Source of the DNA: Thermophilibacter provencensis
Lineage (GTDB): Bacteria; Actinomycetota; Coriobacteriia; Coriobacteriales; Atopobiaceae
Reading direction: 5' to 3'
Length of the DNA stretch: 64,000 nucleotides
Assembly (NCBI RefSeq): GCF_030372065.1
Contig: NZ_JAUDEA010000005.1
Location: 62,001-126,000, forward strand
Shown here: in pieces, positions 8,229-17,882 of the stretch
How the letters are laid out: every line of letters starts with the position of its first letter
Position numbering within the stretch: position 1 is the first letter of the stretch
Made by a program: the position numbers and the translations under genes
Notes under the pieces: model-generated
The model's database searches: none
Told to the model about the DNA's origin: nothing
The model's input: the letters and a program-made list of their open reading frames with translations, nothing else

Positions 8229-9145
8229 GCGCCATGGGGGAGAAGGGGCGCGATTCGCGCCTCGAGGAGCTCGTCGACCGCTACTGCTCGTGGCTCTCTG
8301 ACGTGAGGGGACTCTCCGCGAACACGGTCCGCTCGTACCGGGCGGACCTTGGCTCCTACGTGAGCTGGGCGTCCCGCGCTGGCCTCGAGGGCCTTGCCCC
8401 CACCCATCGCGAGCTTCGTTCCTATCTCGCGGACCTCGGGCGTGCCCGCTACTCGAGCAAGACCGTCAACCGCAGGCTCTCGGCGCTTCGGGGGTTCTTT
8501 CGGTGGCTCGTGCGCGAGGGTGCCTGCGAGGACGAGGCGGCGTCTGCCCTCGCGAGCCCCAAGGTCGCCCGAACGCTCCCCAAGGTGATGTCCGACGCGG
8601 ACGCCCTCAGGCTCTTCTCGTCGTGCGACGTCTCCACGGCGGCGGGCCTGAGAGACCGCGCCTTTCTGGAGCTCCTCTACGCAACCGGCGCCCGCGTCTC
8701 GGAGGTCTCGTCGCTGACCCTGGGAGACGTTGACTGGGGCGACGCGCACGTCTCGCTCTTTGGCAAGGGGTCGAAGGAGCGTATTGTCCCGGTGTACCGC
8801 AGGGCGCTTGACTGGTTGGCCCGCTACGTTGACGAGGCGCGGCCCAGCCTGCTCAGGCAGCGGGAGACGGACGCGCTCTTTGTCTCCACCCGGGGAAACC
8901 CGATGTCCGCCGACGCGTTGAGGACGTGCTTTGAGCGACATGTGGCCCTGAGCGGCCTTGACCCCACGCTCACGCCCCACGCGATGAGGCACACCTTCGC
9001 AACCGAGCTGCTCGACGGGGGAGCCGACCTGAGGAGCGTTCAGGAGCTCCTGGGGCACGAGAGCCTCTCAACCACCCAGATCTACACCCATCTTTCCGTC
9101 GAGCGGCTCAGGCAGGTGGCGGCGCGCGCGCACCCCCGCTCGTGA
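8225..9145 (+). CDS. xerC: Tyrosine recombinase XerC
   Basis: Site-specific recombinase that resolves chromosome dimers at dif. The 306-residue protein has an N-terminal SAM-like core-binding domain (residues ~12-110, SANTVRSYRADLGSYVSW) and a catalytic domain with Arg in ATGARVSEVSSL, the HAMRHTFATELL box, the LGHESLSTTQIYTH box and the nucleophilic Tyr in that last motif. GTG 8225 overlaps the trmFO stop; ATG 8234 is an alternative. The trmFO-codV order is shared with Firmicutes, favouring XerC over XerD. No dif site was identified here. Confidence 0.9.
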   Translation: MSAMGEKGRDSRLEELVDRYCSWLSDVRGLSANTVRSYRADLGSYVSWASRAGLEGLAPTHRELRSYLADLGRARYSSKTVNRRLSALRGFFRWLVREGACEDEAASALASPKVARTLPKVMSDADALRLFSSCDVSTAAGLRDRAFLELLYATGARVSEVSSLTLGDVDWGDAHVSLFGKGSKERIVPVYRRALDWLARYVDEARPSLLRQRETDALFVSTRGNPMSADALRTCFERHVALSGLDPTLTPHAMRHTFATELLDGGADLRSVQELLGHESLSTTQIYTHLSVERLRQVAARAHPRS

Positions 9146-9169
9146 CGTGCATGGAGATTGTTTTGATGC

Positions 9170-9198
9170 TCGACACGCGCAATCCGAGCAGCTATACT
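9170..9198 (+). promoter_or_regulatory. Promoter of rpsB-tsf
   Basis: TCGACA at 9170-9175 (5/6 to TTGACA) and TATACT at 9193-9198 (5/6 to TATAAT), spaced by 17 bases. The implied leader before rpsB is about 150 bases and could hold an S2 autoregulatory structure, though I did not resolve one. Confidence 0.75.
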
Positions 9199-9357
9199 AC
9201 TAAACCGCTGTGCAGACGCACGGCATGTCGCGTACCCACGCGGCACCATCACGCACGCGTGACGACTCGTACGCCGTGGTGCTCAGGGCTTCTAGCCAGG
9301 TCCTGGGTGGCGTCTCGGGGATGACCTCACGCGGAGGAACAACCACAGGAGGTTACC

Positions 9358-10134
9358 ATGGCTAAGATCACTATCCAGACCCTGCTCGACGCCGGCTGCC
9401 ACTACGGTCACCAGACCCGCCGCTGGAACCCCAAGATGAAGTCCTACATCTTTGGTGAGCGCAACGGCATCTACATCCTCGATCTCAAGCAGACCATGAT
9501 CGGCGCCGACCGCGCCTACACCTTCCTCAAGGAGACCGCTGCCAAGGGCGGCACCGTCCTCTTCGTTGGCACCAAGAAGCAGGCCCAGGAGGCCATCGCC
9601 ACCCAGGCCGAGCGCTGCGGCATGCCCTACATCAACCAGCGCTGGCTCGGCGGCATGCTCACCAACTTCGTGACCATCCGCACCCGCATCAACCGCATGG
9701 AGGAGCTTGAGGCCATGGTCGAGGACGGCCGCATGTCCCTGCTCCCCAAGAAGGAGCAGGCGGTGCTCGGCAAGGAGCTCGCCAAGCTGCAGTCCAACCT
9801 CGGCGGCGCCCGCACCATGACCTCGCTGCCCCAGGCCATCTTCGTCGTTGACACCAAGCGCGAGGAGATCGGCGTGCGCGAGGCCAACCGTCTCCACATC
9901 CCCGTCGTGGGCCTGCTCGACACCAACTCCGACCCCGACGTGATCGACTACGGCGTCCCCGCCAACGACGACGCCATCCGCTCCGTCTCCCTCATGTGCG
10001 AGCTTGCCGCCGACGCCATTCTCGCCGGCTCCGGCAAGGAGCAGATCAGCGCCGAGGAGATGGCCGCCGGCACCACCGAGCCCGTCGTCGAGGCCACCGA
10101 GGCCGAGGCCGTCGAGGCCCCGGCTGCCGAGTAA
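9358..10134 (+). CDS. rpsB: 30S ribosomal protein S2
   Basis: Structural protein of the small subunit, needed for S1 association where S1 exists. The 258-residue product opens [20 protein letters not shown] and contains IHILDL-like [32 protein letters not shown] and LFVVD-like [11 protein letters not shown], ending with an acidic tail of about 35 residues rich in Glu and Ala. A strong AGGAGG precedes the ATG. It is followed after 26 bases by tsf, the usual pair, and both share the promoter at 9170. Confidence 0.97.
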   Translation: MAKITIQTLLDAGCHYGHQTRRWNPKMKSYIFGERNGIYILDLKQTMIGADRAYTFLKETAAKGGTVLFVGTKKQAQEAIATQAERCGMPYINQRWLGGMLTNFVTIRTRINRMEELEAMVEDGRMSLLPKKEQAVLGKELAKLQSNLGGARTMTSLPQAIFVVDTKREEIGVREANRLHIPVVGLLDTNSDPDVIDYGVPANDDAIRSVSLMCELAADAILAGSGKEQISAEEMAAGTTEPVVEATEAEAVEAPAAE

Positions 10135-10160
10135 GCATCCAAGAGAAAGAGGAGACAACC

Positions 10161-11036
10161 ATGGCTCAGGTTACCGCCGCCCTTGTCAAGCAGCTCCGCG
10201 AGATGACCGACTCCCCGATGATGGAGTGCAAGAAGGCCCTCGTCGAGGCCGATGGCGACATCGACAAGGCCGTTGACATCCTTCGCACGATGGGCATCGC
10301 CAAGGCCGTCAAGCGCGCCGGCCGCGACACCAACGAGGGCACCATCGCCGCCTACGTCTCTGAGGACGGCAAGCTCGGCGCCCTTCTCGAGCTCACCTGC
10401 GAGACCGACTTCGTGGGCAACAACCCCAAGTTCACCGGCTTTGCCCTTGACCTCGCCAAGATCGTTGCCGAGAACGACCCGGCCGACGTTGAGGCCCTCA
10501 AGGCCTGCCCCATGGGCGAGTCTACGGTTGACGCCGAGCTCACCGAGATGATTCACGTCATCGGCGAGAACATGAAGATCAACCGCTTCCAGCGCGTCAC
10601 CGCCGACGATGGTGCCCTGGGCAGCTACGTCCACCTTGGCGGCAAGCTCGCCGACATCGTGAGCTTCAAGCTCGGCAAGGCCGAGACCGCCGCTGCCGAC
10701 GAGTTCAAGAGCTTCGCGCACGACGTTGCGATGCAGGTTGCCGCCGCCGCTCCCGTTGCCGCTCGTCGTGATGACGTCCCCGCCGACGTGATTGAGCACG
10801 AGCTCGCCATCTACAAGGCCCAGGCTGCCGAGTCCGGCAAGCCCGAGGCCATCCAGGAGCGCATGGCCCAGGGTCGCCTCGAGAAGTACTTCAAGGAGAG
10901 CGTCCTCACCGAGCAGGAGTTCGTCAAGGACGGCTCGGTTACCATCGGCCAGCTCGCCAAGAACGTTGCGAAGTCCCTCGGTGACGAGATCGAGGTCATG
11001 AGCTTCGTTCGCTACGTCTTCGGCGACGCTGAGTAA
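10161..11036 (+). CDS. tsf: Elongation factor Ts
   Basis: Guanine-nucleotide exchange factor for EF-Tu. The 291-residue protein shows the N-terminal UBA-like domain with LREMTDSPMMECKKALVEAD, then LLELTCETDFVGNN, the core SYVHLGGKLADIVSF and the C-terminal module. The ATG at 10161 follows GGAGACAACC. Cotranscribed with rpsB; a GC-rich hairpin (11057-11089) lies 20 bases after the stop. Confidence 0.97.
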   Translation: MAQVTAALVKQLREMTDSPMMECKKALVEADGDIDKAVDILRTMGIAKAVKRAGRDTNEGTIAAYVSEDGKLGALLELTCETDFVGNNPKFTGFALDLAKIVAENDPADVEALKACPMGESTVDAELTEMIHVIGENMKINRFQRVTADDGALGSYVHLGGKLADIVSFKLGKAETAAADEFKSFAHDVAMQVAAAAPVAARRDDVPADVIEHELAIYKAQAAESGKPEAIQERMAQGRLEKYFKESVLTEQEFVKDGSVTIGQLAKNVAKSLGDEIEVMSFVRYVFGDAE

Positions 11037-11056
11037 CGCATTATCGCAAGCAGTCT

Positions 11057-11089
11057 GAACGGGGCCGGCGCCTAGCGTCGGCCCCGTTC
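11057..11089 (+). terminator. Hairpin after tsf
   Basis: GAACGGGGCCGGCGC pairs with GTCGGCCCCGTTC across a five-base loop, a long GC-rich stem between tsf and pyrH. There is no T-run after it, so termination may be partial and allow read-through into pyrH. Confidence 0.65.
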
Positions 11090-11212
11090 GTGTGTGAACC
11101 GTAGGCGCTCGGCAGCGTGGGGAGGGGTGCGCCCGCCCGCTCTGCTAGAATCACGTCTCGAAGGTATTCTCGTCCTCGCGCCCTCGCCCCGCGCGCAGAA
11201 GTGGAGGAAGAC

Positions 11213-11944
11213 TTGTCCGACATCAAGTATCATCGCGTCCTGCTCAAGCTCTCCGGTGAGGCCCTCATGGGCGAGCAGGCCTATGGCATTGACCCCGCGG
11301 TTCCCCAGCGTCTCGCCGAGGAGATCAGGCCCGTGTGGGAGGCCGGCGTCCAGGTTGCCATCGTCGTGGGCGGCGGCAACATCTTCCGCGGCCTCTCCGG
11401 TGCCGCGGCCGGCATGGACCGCGCCCAGGGAGACAACATGGGCATGCTCGCCACGGTCATCAACTCGCTCTCCCTCCAGGACTGCTTTGAGCGCAACGGC
11501 ATGGACTGCCGCGTCATGAGCGCCATCGAGATGCGCCAGATCGCCGAGCCCTACATTCGCCGTCGTGCGATCCGCCACCTGGAGAAGGGGCGCATCACCA
11601 TCTATGCCGCCGGAACGGGCAACCCCTACTTCACCACCGACACAGCCGCGGCCCTTCGCGCCTGCGAGATCAACGCCGAGGTCCTCATGAAGGCCACCAA
11701 CGTCGACGGCATCTATGACGCCGACCCCAAGAAGGACCCCTCTGCCAAGCGCTTTGACACCATCACCTACCGCGAGGTTCTCAACCGTGACCTCAAGGTC
11801 ATGGACGCCACCGCCACGGCGCTCTGCCATGACAACAAGATGCCCATCATGGTCTTTGACATCAAGCAGCCCGGCGTGTTCATGAGGGCCATTAGCGGTG
11901 ACCACGTTGGAACGACCGTCGTTGAGGAGGACAGCAATGAGTGA
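11213..11944 (+). CDS. pyrH: UMP kinase
   Basis: Phosphorylates UMP to UDP in pyrimidine synthesis; bacterial hexameric type of the amino-acid-kinase fold. The 243-residue protein has [12 protein letters not shown] at the N terminus, the [10 protein letters not shown] loop, [27 protein letters not shown] and [13 protein letters not shown]. The start is a TTG at 11213, seven bases after GGAGGAAG; upstream in-frame GTG 11117 lies before a TAGAAT -10-like element at 11146-11151 and is rejected. It overlaps frr by eight bases. Confidence 0.95.
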   Translation: MSDIKYHRVLLKLSGEALMGEQAYGIDPAVPQRLAEEIRPVWEAGVQVAIVVGGGNIFRGLSGAAAGMDRAQGDNMGMLATVINSLSLQDCFERNGMDCRVMSAIEMRQIAEPYIRRRAIRHLEKGRITIYAAGTGNPYFTTDTAAALRACEINAEVLMKATNVDGIYDADPKKDPSAKRFDTITYREVLNRDLKVMDATATALCHDNKMPIMVFDIKQPGVFMRAISGDHVGTTVVEEDSNE

Positions 11945-12482
11945 GTACACCGATCGCGCCGAGAAGAACATGGGCAAGTGCCTCGACACGCTCAAGGCCA
12001 ACTTTGCCCGCGTGAGGACCGGTCGCGCCAACGCTCAGATTCTCGCTCCCATCCTGGTTGACTACTACGGCCAGCCCACGCCCATCACGCAGCTTGCCGC
12101 CGTCAAGGTCCCCGAGGCGTCCATGCTCGTCGTCGAGCCGTGGGACAAGAGCTCCCTTCGCGCCATCGAGAAGGCCATCGAGAGCTCTGATCTTGGCATC
12201 ACCCCGTCCAACGACGGCGTGTGCATTCGCCTTCCCTTCCCCAAGCCCACCGAGGAGCGCCGTCGCGAGCTTGTCAAGGAGTGCAAGGAGCTCGCCGAGG
12301 AGGCTCGCGTTGCCGTTCGCAACGTCCGTCGCGACGTTAACGGCAAGATCGAGCGCGACGAGGAGCTCTCTGACGACGAGCAGTCCCGCGAGAAGAAGTC
12401 CGTTCAGAAGCTGACCGATTCCTACGTCGCCAAGGTCGACGAGCTCCTCAAGACCAAGAGCGCCGAGGTGATGGAGATCTAG
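11937..12482 (+). CDS. frr: Ribosome recycling factor
   Basis: With EF-G it splits post-termination ribosomes. The 181-residue protein has the expected length and motifs: [52 protein letters not shown], and [26 protein letters not shown]. The ATG lies inside the end of pyrH (8-base overlap) behind GAGGAGGACAGC, so translation is coupled. uppS begins on the last base of its stop codon. Confidence 0.97.
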   Translation: MSEYTDRAEKNMGKCLDTLKANFARVRTGRANAQILAPILVDYYGQPTPITQLAAVKVPEASMLVVEPWDKSSLRAIEKAIESSDLGITPSNDGVCIRLPFPKPTEERRRELVKECKELAEEARVAVRNVRRDVNGKIERDEELSDDEQSREKKSVQKLTDSYVAKVDELLKTKSAEVMEI

Positions 12483-13267
12483 TGTTCCGCGATCTCGATA
12501 AGCTCAGGGCGTACTATGCGGACGCCCCTGAGGACATCCGCCTCGAGGACATTGACCTCGAGCGGGTGCCCTCTCATGTCTCGATCATCATGGACGGCAA
12601 CGGCCGCTGGGCCACCGCGCGCGGACTTGACCGCTCCCAGGGTCATGTGGCGGGCGTCGACTCCCTGCGCGAGGCCGTCACGACGAGCGTGAGGCTCGGC
12701 CTCGACGTCCTCTCGGTCTATGCCTTCTCCACGGAGAACTGGAGACGGCCGCAGCGCGAGGTCGACCTCCTCATGCACCTCTTTGCCACGACGCTTGTGA
12801 ACGAGCTGCCGCTCTTTCACCAGGAGAACGTTCGCCTGCGCTTCTTCGGGGACCTCACCGCGCTTCCCGAGCAGACGAGGCTCGTGTTCCAGAGGGGCCT
12901 CGACGAGACCGCCGACCACACCGGCATGGTGTTCGCGCTTGCCGTCAACTACGGCTCGCGCGCGGAGATCGCTCGCGCGGCACGCATCGTCGCCGAGCGC
13001 GTTGCCGCGGGCGAGATCTCGCCCAATGAGGTTGACGAGTCCCTTCTCGAGAAGAACCTCTACACCGCAGGGCTTCCCGACCCTGACCTTCTCATCCGCA
13101 CCTCCGGTGAGCTCAGGCTCTCCAACTACCTCCTTTGGCAGCTCGCCTACACCGAGTTCTACGTGACTGACACGCTCTGGCCGGACTTCTCGCGCTGGGA
13201 CTTCCTGCGCGCCATCGCGTCCTTCCAGGGACGCTCGAGGCGCTTTGGGGGTGTCGTCACCTCATGA
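12482..13267 (+). CDS. uppS: Undecaprenyl diphosphate synthase (cis-prenyltransferase)
   Basis: Condenses isopentenyl diphosphate units to the C55 carrier lipid of cell-wall synthesis. The 261-residue protein has IIMDGNGRWATARGL with catalytic Asp, GHVAGVDSLREAV, YAFSTENWRRP, and PDLLIRTSGELRLSNYLLWQ followed by TEFYVTDTLWPDF, all canonical. The start is GTG 12482, overlapping the frr stop by one base. Its substrate comes from the MEP pathway, three of whose enzymes (Dxr, IspG, IspH) are also in this window. Confidence 0.96.
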   Translation: MFRDLDKLRAYYADAPEDIRLEDIDLERVPSHVSIIMDGNGRWATARGLDRSQGHVAGVDSLREAVTTSVRLGLDVLSVYAFSTENWRRPQREVDLLMHLFATTLVNELPLFHQENVRLRFFGDLTALPEQTRLVFQRGLDETADHTGMVFALAVNYGSRAEIARAARIVAERVAAGEISPNEVDESLLEKNLYTAGLPDPDLLIRTSGELRLSNYLLWQLAYTEFYVTDTLWPDFSRWDFLRAIASFQGRSRRFGGVVTS

Positions 13268-14217
13268 CGCAGCGAAGGCCCCAGATTGCGGATGGCAAGG
13301 CGAGGGGAGACGGGCTCGACCGTCCGATTGACCTGCTCGAGACCCGTCGTGCCTCCAAGGAGGACAAGCGTGCCGCGGGTGACCTCACCGGTCAGAAGGC
13401 GAGAAGCTCCGCCGAGCGTCTCCTCACGCGCACCACGTCCGGGGCCATCTACGCCATCGTCACGCTCGTCTGCCTCTTTGTGGGCCCGCTCACGACCACC
13501 GTGCTCATCTCGGCCGAGGCCTGGCTGTGCTGCTCCGAGTTCTTCCGCATCTGCCGCATGGGCGGGCGCATGCCCAACGAGACCATCGGGCTCGCGGCGG
13601 CGCTGCTCTTTCCCGTTGCGGCCTACGCAAACGGTCTTCTCGCCCTCACGCTCGTCATCTTTGTGCTCCTGATGGCGTGTGCGTGCTGGTATGTGTTCAC
13701 GCCCCGCGCGAGCGTGGCTGACGTTGCCGTCACCGCCTTTGGGCCGCTCTACACCTCGCTTGCCTTTTCGAGCATCGTACTCGTTCGCGTGTATGACGCC
13801 GGCGTCCCCGGCGCCCTGCTCACGCTCGGCATCATGTTCTCCATCTGGGGCAACGATGCCATGGCCTACTTTGTCGGCTCCGCCATCGGCTCTCACAAGC
13901 TCGCGCCGCGCATCTCTCCGAGCAAGAGCGTCGAGGGGTTCTTTGGCGGCATCGTGGGCTCCGTGATCGTGTGGGTGGTGCTCGCCGTCTTTCTCGTTCC
14001 CAACCTTGACGTCGCGCTTGCCGTTGCCTGCGGCCTCGTCGTTGGCTTTGCGGGCGTCATCGGCGACCTCTTTGAGTCGCGCATCAAGCGCGGCGTGGGC
14101 GTGAAGGACTCCGGCAACCTCATTCCCGGCCACGGCGGCCTGCTCGACCGCAGCGACTCCATGCTCTTTGGCGGCATGGCCGCGTACTTCCTGCTTCTCT
14201 TTGGAGGCATTCTGTGA
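13264..14217 (+). CDS. cdsA: Phosphatidate cytidylyltransferase
   Basis: Integral-membrane enzyme making CDP-diacylglycerol from phosphatidate and CTP. The 317-residue protein has a polar N-terminal extension of about 55 residues, then about eight hydrophobic segments. The signature near the C terminus is present: GDLFESRIKRGVGVKDSGN followed by IPGHGGLLDRSDS. It overlaps uppS by four bases (ATGA) and dxr by four. It feeds PgsA encoded at 53226. Confidence 0.94.
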   Translation: MTQRRPQIADGKARGDGLDRPIDLLETRRASKEDKRAAGDLTGQKARSSAERLLTRTTSGAIYAIVTLVCLFVGPLTTTVLISAEAWLCCSEFFRICRMGGRMPNETIGLAAALLFPVAAYANGLLALTLVIFVLLMACACWYVFTPRASVADVAVTAFGPLYTSLAFSSIVLVRVYDAGVPGALLTLGIMFSIWGNDAMAYFVGSAIGSHKLAPRISPSKSVEGFFGGIVGSVIVWVVLAVFLVPNLDVALAVACGLVVGFAGVIGDLFESRIKRGVGVKDSGNLIPGHGGLLDRSDSMLFGGMAAYFLLLFGGIL

Positions 14218-15413
14218 CGATCTTCCAAGACCGCCCCGTGCGCACCGCGCAGGAGGGGCCCGTTCGCGTTGCCGTCCTCGGGTGCTCGGGCTCCATCGGC
14301 ACGCAGACCCTCGACGTCTGCAGGCGTCATCCCGATAAGGTGCGCGTGGTCGCGCTCTCCGTCATGGGCTCCACGCGTCGCCTCGTTGACGCGGCTCGAG
14401 AGTTTGGCGTTGCCCACGTTGCCGTGGTAGACGAGCGCGCCGCCAAGGACCCCGTTCTCTCCGAGCTTCCCGCCTCGTGCGAGCTCGGCGTTGGAGCCAG
14501 GGCCGTGACGCGTCTGGCCGAGCTTCCTGACGTTGACGTTGTGGTCAACGCGCTCGTGGGCTTTGCGGGCATCCATGCCGGGTTTGCCGCGCTCTCCGCC
14601 CACAAGAAGCTCGCCTACGCTAACAAGGAGTCCATCGTCGTGGGCGGTGACCTCATGATGCCGCTCGTACGGCCTGGGCGCCTCCTTCCCGTCGACTCGG
14701 AGCACAGCGCCATCTACCAGTGCATCGTTGGTGAGCGCCCCGAGGACGTCTCTCGCATCTGGCTTACGTGCTCGGGAGGCCCCTTCTATGGGCGGAACAG
14801 GGACGAGCTCGCCTCCGTCACGGCCGCAGACGCGCTCGCCCATCCCACGTGGACGATGGGGGAGAAGATCACGATCGACTGCTCCACGCTCATGAACAAG
14901 GGCCTTGAGGTCATTGAGGCCCATCACCTCTTCCAGCAGCCCATCGACGCCATTCGCGTGCTCGTGCATCGCCAGAGCAAGATCCACTCCATGGTCGAGT
15001 TTGTCGACGGCGTGGTGAAGGCCCAGCTCGGCAGCTCGGACATGCGCGCTCCCATCCAGTACGCGCTGAGCTACCCCGAGCGCTGGCAGGCGAGCGCTAC
15101 GCGCGTGGACTGGTGCGCCGAGGACCCGCTCACCTTTGGCGAGGCTGACGAGCGCACCTTTGGCTGCCTTGCGCTCGCACGCGAGGCGGGTCGCGTGGGC
15201 GGCACGCTGCCGTGCGCGATGAACGCCGCCAATGAGGTGGCCAACGAGGCCTTCCGCAAGGGGCTTTGCGGTTTTCTCGATATCGAGCGCATCGTGTCGC
15301 GCGTCATGGATAAGACGTGCGCGGAGCGGGTAGAGAGCCTGGAGCAGCTCGATGAGTGCGACGCGCGCTCTCGAGCCCTTGCCGGCACCATTCTTTCGGA
15401 GGTCTCCCGTTGA
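14214..15413 (+). CDS. dxr: 1-deoxy-D-xylulose 5-phosphate reductoisomerase
   Basis: Converts DXP to 2-C-methyl-D-erythritol 4-phosphate with NADPH, the committed MEP-pathway step. The 399-residue protein has the NADPH-binding VAVLGCSGSIGTQTLDV, ALVGFAGIHAG, LAYANKESIVVGGDL, the metal site PVDSEHSAIYQ and the flexible-loop LTCSGGPFYG, then HPTWTMGEKITIDCSTLMNK. Start GTG 14214 overlaps cdsA. rseP begins with a TTG overlapping the dxr stop. Confidence 0.96.
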   Translation: MTIFQDRPVRTAQEGPVRVAVLGCSGSIGTQTLDVCRRHPDKVRVVALSVMGSTRRLVDAAREFGVAHVAVVDERAAKDPVLSELPASCELGVGARAVTRLAELPDVDVVVNALVGFAGIHAGFAALSAHKKLAYANKESIVVGGDLMMPLVRPGRLLPVDSEHSAIYQCIVGERPEDVSRIWLTCSGGPFYGRNRDELASVTAADALAHPTWTMGEKITIDCSTLMNKGLEVIEAHHLFQQPIDAIRVLVHRQSKIHSMVEFVDGVVKAQLGSSDMRAPIQYALSYPERWQASATRVDWCAEDPLTFGEADERTFGCLALAREAGRVGGTLPCAMNAANEVANEAFRKGLCGFLDIERIVSRVMDKTCAERVESLEQLDECDARSRALAGTILSEVSR

Positions 15414-16798
15414 GCAGCGTTCTCTCCGTCTTCTCGGCCGTCTTCTGGGGCGTCCTCGTACTCTCCGTGCTCGTCTTTCTCCACGAGGGCGGTCACTATC
15501 TGGCGGCGCGCGCCTTTCGCGTGAGGGCCACGGAGTTCTTCCTGGGGCTCCCGTGTCGCTGGAAGCTCTCGCGAAAGAGCCGCAAGGTGGGCACAGAGTT
15601 TGGCGTCACCCCCTTCCTTTTGGGCGGGTACACGCAGATCTGCGGCATGGTCCCGGCCGAGGACGACCTTCTCGCCCCGGCGCTCGACCTCGTGATGAGA
15701 AGCGGCAGGATCACCGCTGCCCGTGTTGCGGAGGAGCTGGGCGTTGAGGTCGACCGCGCCTACGAGACCCTGGCGCTTCTCTGCGACTGGGCATCCATTA
15801 GGCCGTATTACGATCCCGAGCTGGGGGAGACGCCCAACCAGAAGAACTACCCCGCGGCCTTTGAGACCCTCGAGCGCGATGCCAACCATCTCACCGAGTA
15901 CGACCGCGAACATGACTTCTTGCTTCCCGGCTCCACCCCCGCCGGGGCCCCGCACGAGACGGGCATGGAACCCGAGGAGTTTCTCGCCCTCGAGCGCTCC
16001 AGGACGTATCTGGGCGCGGGCTTTCTCAAGCGCGTGGCCATGCTCGCCGCCGGTCCGCTCGTCAACATCGCCCTGGCGTTTCTCATCGTGACCGCCGCGT
16101 TCATGATTCGCGGCGTGGACTACATTCCCAACGTGAGCACCATCGGTGGCGTTGAGGAGGGGAGCCCCGCGGCCGCGGCGGGCCTTGAGGGGAACGACAC
16201 CATCGTTGCCGTTGGCGACGAGGCCGTAAGCACCTGGGAAGAGCTCGTCTTGGCCCTTCAGCCCTACCTTGAGTCCGGGACCGACTTCGAGCTCACCTTC
16301 CAGCGCGACGGGGCGGAGCGGACCGTCACGATCGACCTTCCGGACGGCGAGGAAACGAGCGCCCTCGGCATCTCCTCGCAGCCTTATCAGACGTATCACC
16401 CGGGCTTTGTCGAGGCCGCCCAGGCGACGCTCTCCTATGCGGGCGAGGCGGCGAGCTATGTGGCGCAGCTGCTCGTGCCCACGCGCACAATGGAGATCCT
16501 CGACCAGTCCTCCTCGATCGTGGGCATCTCCGCCATGGCCGCCGAGGCCGCCTCGAGCGGGCTCTACACCCTCATGATGTTTGCGGCGGCCATCTCCATG
16601 TCCCTTGGCTTCATGAATTTGCTGCCCATCCCGCCCTTTGACGGCGGCAAGATCCTCATAGAGGTCATCCAGCTCGTCATCCGCCGCCCGCTCTCCGTGC
16701 GCGCCCAGAACGCGCTGAGCTACATCGGCGTGGCCTTCATGGTGTTTGTCTTTGTCGTCGTGCTCAAGAACGACATCTTCCGATTTGTGATTGGCTAG
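15410..16798 (+). CDS. rseP: RseP/RasP-type site-2 protease with a large soluble insert
   Basis: Intramembrane zinc metalloprotease that cleaves membrane-anchored regulators or remnant signal peptides. The 462-residue protein has HEGGH (His25, Glu26, His29) in the first membrane segment, a PDZ domain (about residues 235-325, with AAGLEGNDTIVAVGDEAVS) and NLLPIPPFDGGK in the third membrane segment. Between the first membrane segment and the PDZ lies an unusual ~90-residue polar insert (about residues 85-175) with a helix-turn-helix-like stretch GRITAARVAEELGVEVDRAY. Start TTG 15410 follows GGAGG and overlaps dxr; the upstream in-frame ATG at 15356 would sit inside dxr. Confidence 0.92.
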   Translation: MSSVLSVFSAVFWGVLVLSVLVFLHEGGHYLAARAFRVRATEFFLGLPCRWKLSRKSRKVGTEFGVTPFLLGGYTQICGMVPAEDDLLAPALDLVMRSGRITAARVAEELGVEVDRAYETLALLCDWASIRPYYDPELGETPNQKNYPAAFETLERDANHLTEYDREHDFLLPGSTPAGAPHETGMEPEEFLALERSRTYLGAGFLKRVAMLAAGPLVNIALAFLIVTAAFMIRGVDYIPNVSTIGGVEEGSPAAAAGLEGNDTIVAVGDEAVSTWEELVLALQPYLESGTDFELTFQRDGAERTVTIDLPDGEETSALGISSQPYQTYHPGFVEAAQATLSYAGEAASYVAQLLVPTRTMEILDQSSSIVGISAMAAEAASSGLYTLMMFAAAISMSLGFMNLLPIPPFDGGKILIEVIQLVIRRPLSVRAQNALSYIGVAFMVFVFVVVLKNDIFRFVIG

Positions 16799-16805
16799 GT
16801 GGACC

Positions 16806-17882
16806 ATGGCTGAGAAGGGCGTTGCCCCGCGTGAGCTCACGCGACCCGTGAAGGTTGGAGACGTCGTGGTGGGCGGCGGGGCCCCGGTGTCCGTTCAGTC
16901 CATGTGCACGACCGACACCGCCGACGCCGCGGCCACGCTCGCGCAGATCGCGCGTCTTGCCGAGGCGGGCTGCGAGATCATCCGCGTTGCCATCCCCAGC
17001 GCGGCGGCGCTCGACGGATTTGCCGAGATCTGCGCCTCCTCGCCGCTTCCCGTGGTGGCAGACATCCACTTTGACCATCGCCTTGCCATCGAGGCGTGCC
17101 GTCGCGGGGCCGCAGCCCTTCGCGTGAACCCCGGCAACATCGGGAGCTGGGAGCGCGTCGACGCCGTCATCGACGAGGCCGGCGCGGCCGGTATCCCCAT
17201 TCGCATCGGCGTGAACGCGGGCTCGCTCGACCCGGCCTTCGCCGAGCGCGAGGACCTCACGCACGTGGAGAAGCTCGTGGGCTCCGCCACGTCGTTCGTC
17301 GAACACTTCCGCTCGAGGGGCTTCTCTGACATCGTGCTCTCCGCCAAGGCGCACGGCGTCCCCACGACCGTCGAGGTCAACCGCGCCCTCTCGCGCGAGC
17401 TCCCCGACGTGCCCCTTCACATTGGCGTGACCGAGGCCGGAACCGCGCGCCAGGGCACCGTCAAGAACGCCGCGGCCATTGGCGCCCTGCTCATGGAGGG
17501 CATCGGTGACACGATGCGCCTCTCGCTCACGGCCGACCCCGTCGAGGAGGTCAACGTGGCCTGGGACCTGCTCTCGGCCGTGGGACTGCGCCGCCTGCGC
17601 CCCGAGCTTGTGAGCTGTCCCACCTGTGGCCGCTGCCAGTGGGACCTCATGGGCATCGCGGCTGAGGTGGAGCGTCGCCTTGCCGGCGTGCGCGCGCCCA
17701 TCACGGTTGCCGTCATGGGATGCGTGGTGAACGGCCCGGGAGAGGCCAAGGGCGCCGACATCGGCCTTGCGGGCGGGCGCGGCCAGGCGATGCTCTTCGC
17801 GGGCGGCGAGCCAATCCGCACCGTTGCCGAGGCCGATGCCGTTGACGAGCTCTTCTCGGAGATCGAGCGGCGCTTCTCGTAG
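16806..17882 (+). CDS. ispG: 4-hydroxy-3-methylbut-2-en-1-yl diphosphate synthase
   Basis: [4Fe-4S] enzyme of the MEP pathway, reductively opening the cyclic diphosphate to HMBPP. The 358-residue protein has VSVQSMCTTDTADAAAT, VADIHFDHRLAIEA, ALRVNPGNIGSW, VLSAKAHGVPTT, then the cluster ligands in LVSCPTCGRCQWD and VMGCVVNGPGEAKGADIG. This is the two-domain bacterial form. AGGTGGA sets ATG 16806, eight bases after the rseP stop. It ends the pyrH-to-ispG run. Confidence 0.96.
   Translation: MAEKGVAPRELTRPVKVGDVVVGGGAPVSVQSMCTTDTADAAATLAQIARLAEAGCEIIRVAIPSAAALDGFAEICASSPLPVVADIHFDHRLAIEACRRGAAALRVNPGNIGSWERVDAVIDEAGAAGIPIRIGVNAGSLDPAFAEREDLTHVEKLVGSATSFVEHFRSRGFSDIVLSAKAHGVPTTVEVNRALSRELPDVPLHIGVTEAGTARQGTVKNAAAIGALLMEGIGDTMRLSLTADPVEEVNVAWDLLSAVGLRRLRPELVSCPTCGRCQWDLMGIAAEVERRLAGVRAPITVAVMGCVVNGPGEAKGADIGLAGGRGQAMLFAGGEPIRTVAEADAVDELFSEIERRFS

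Noticed and set aside
15071-16840. 589-codon minus-strand open frame
   Set aside because: Antisense shadow of dxr and rseP.
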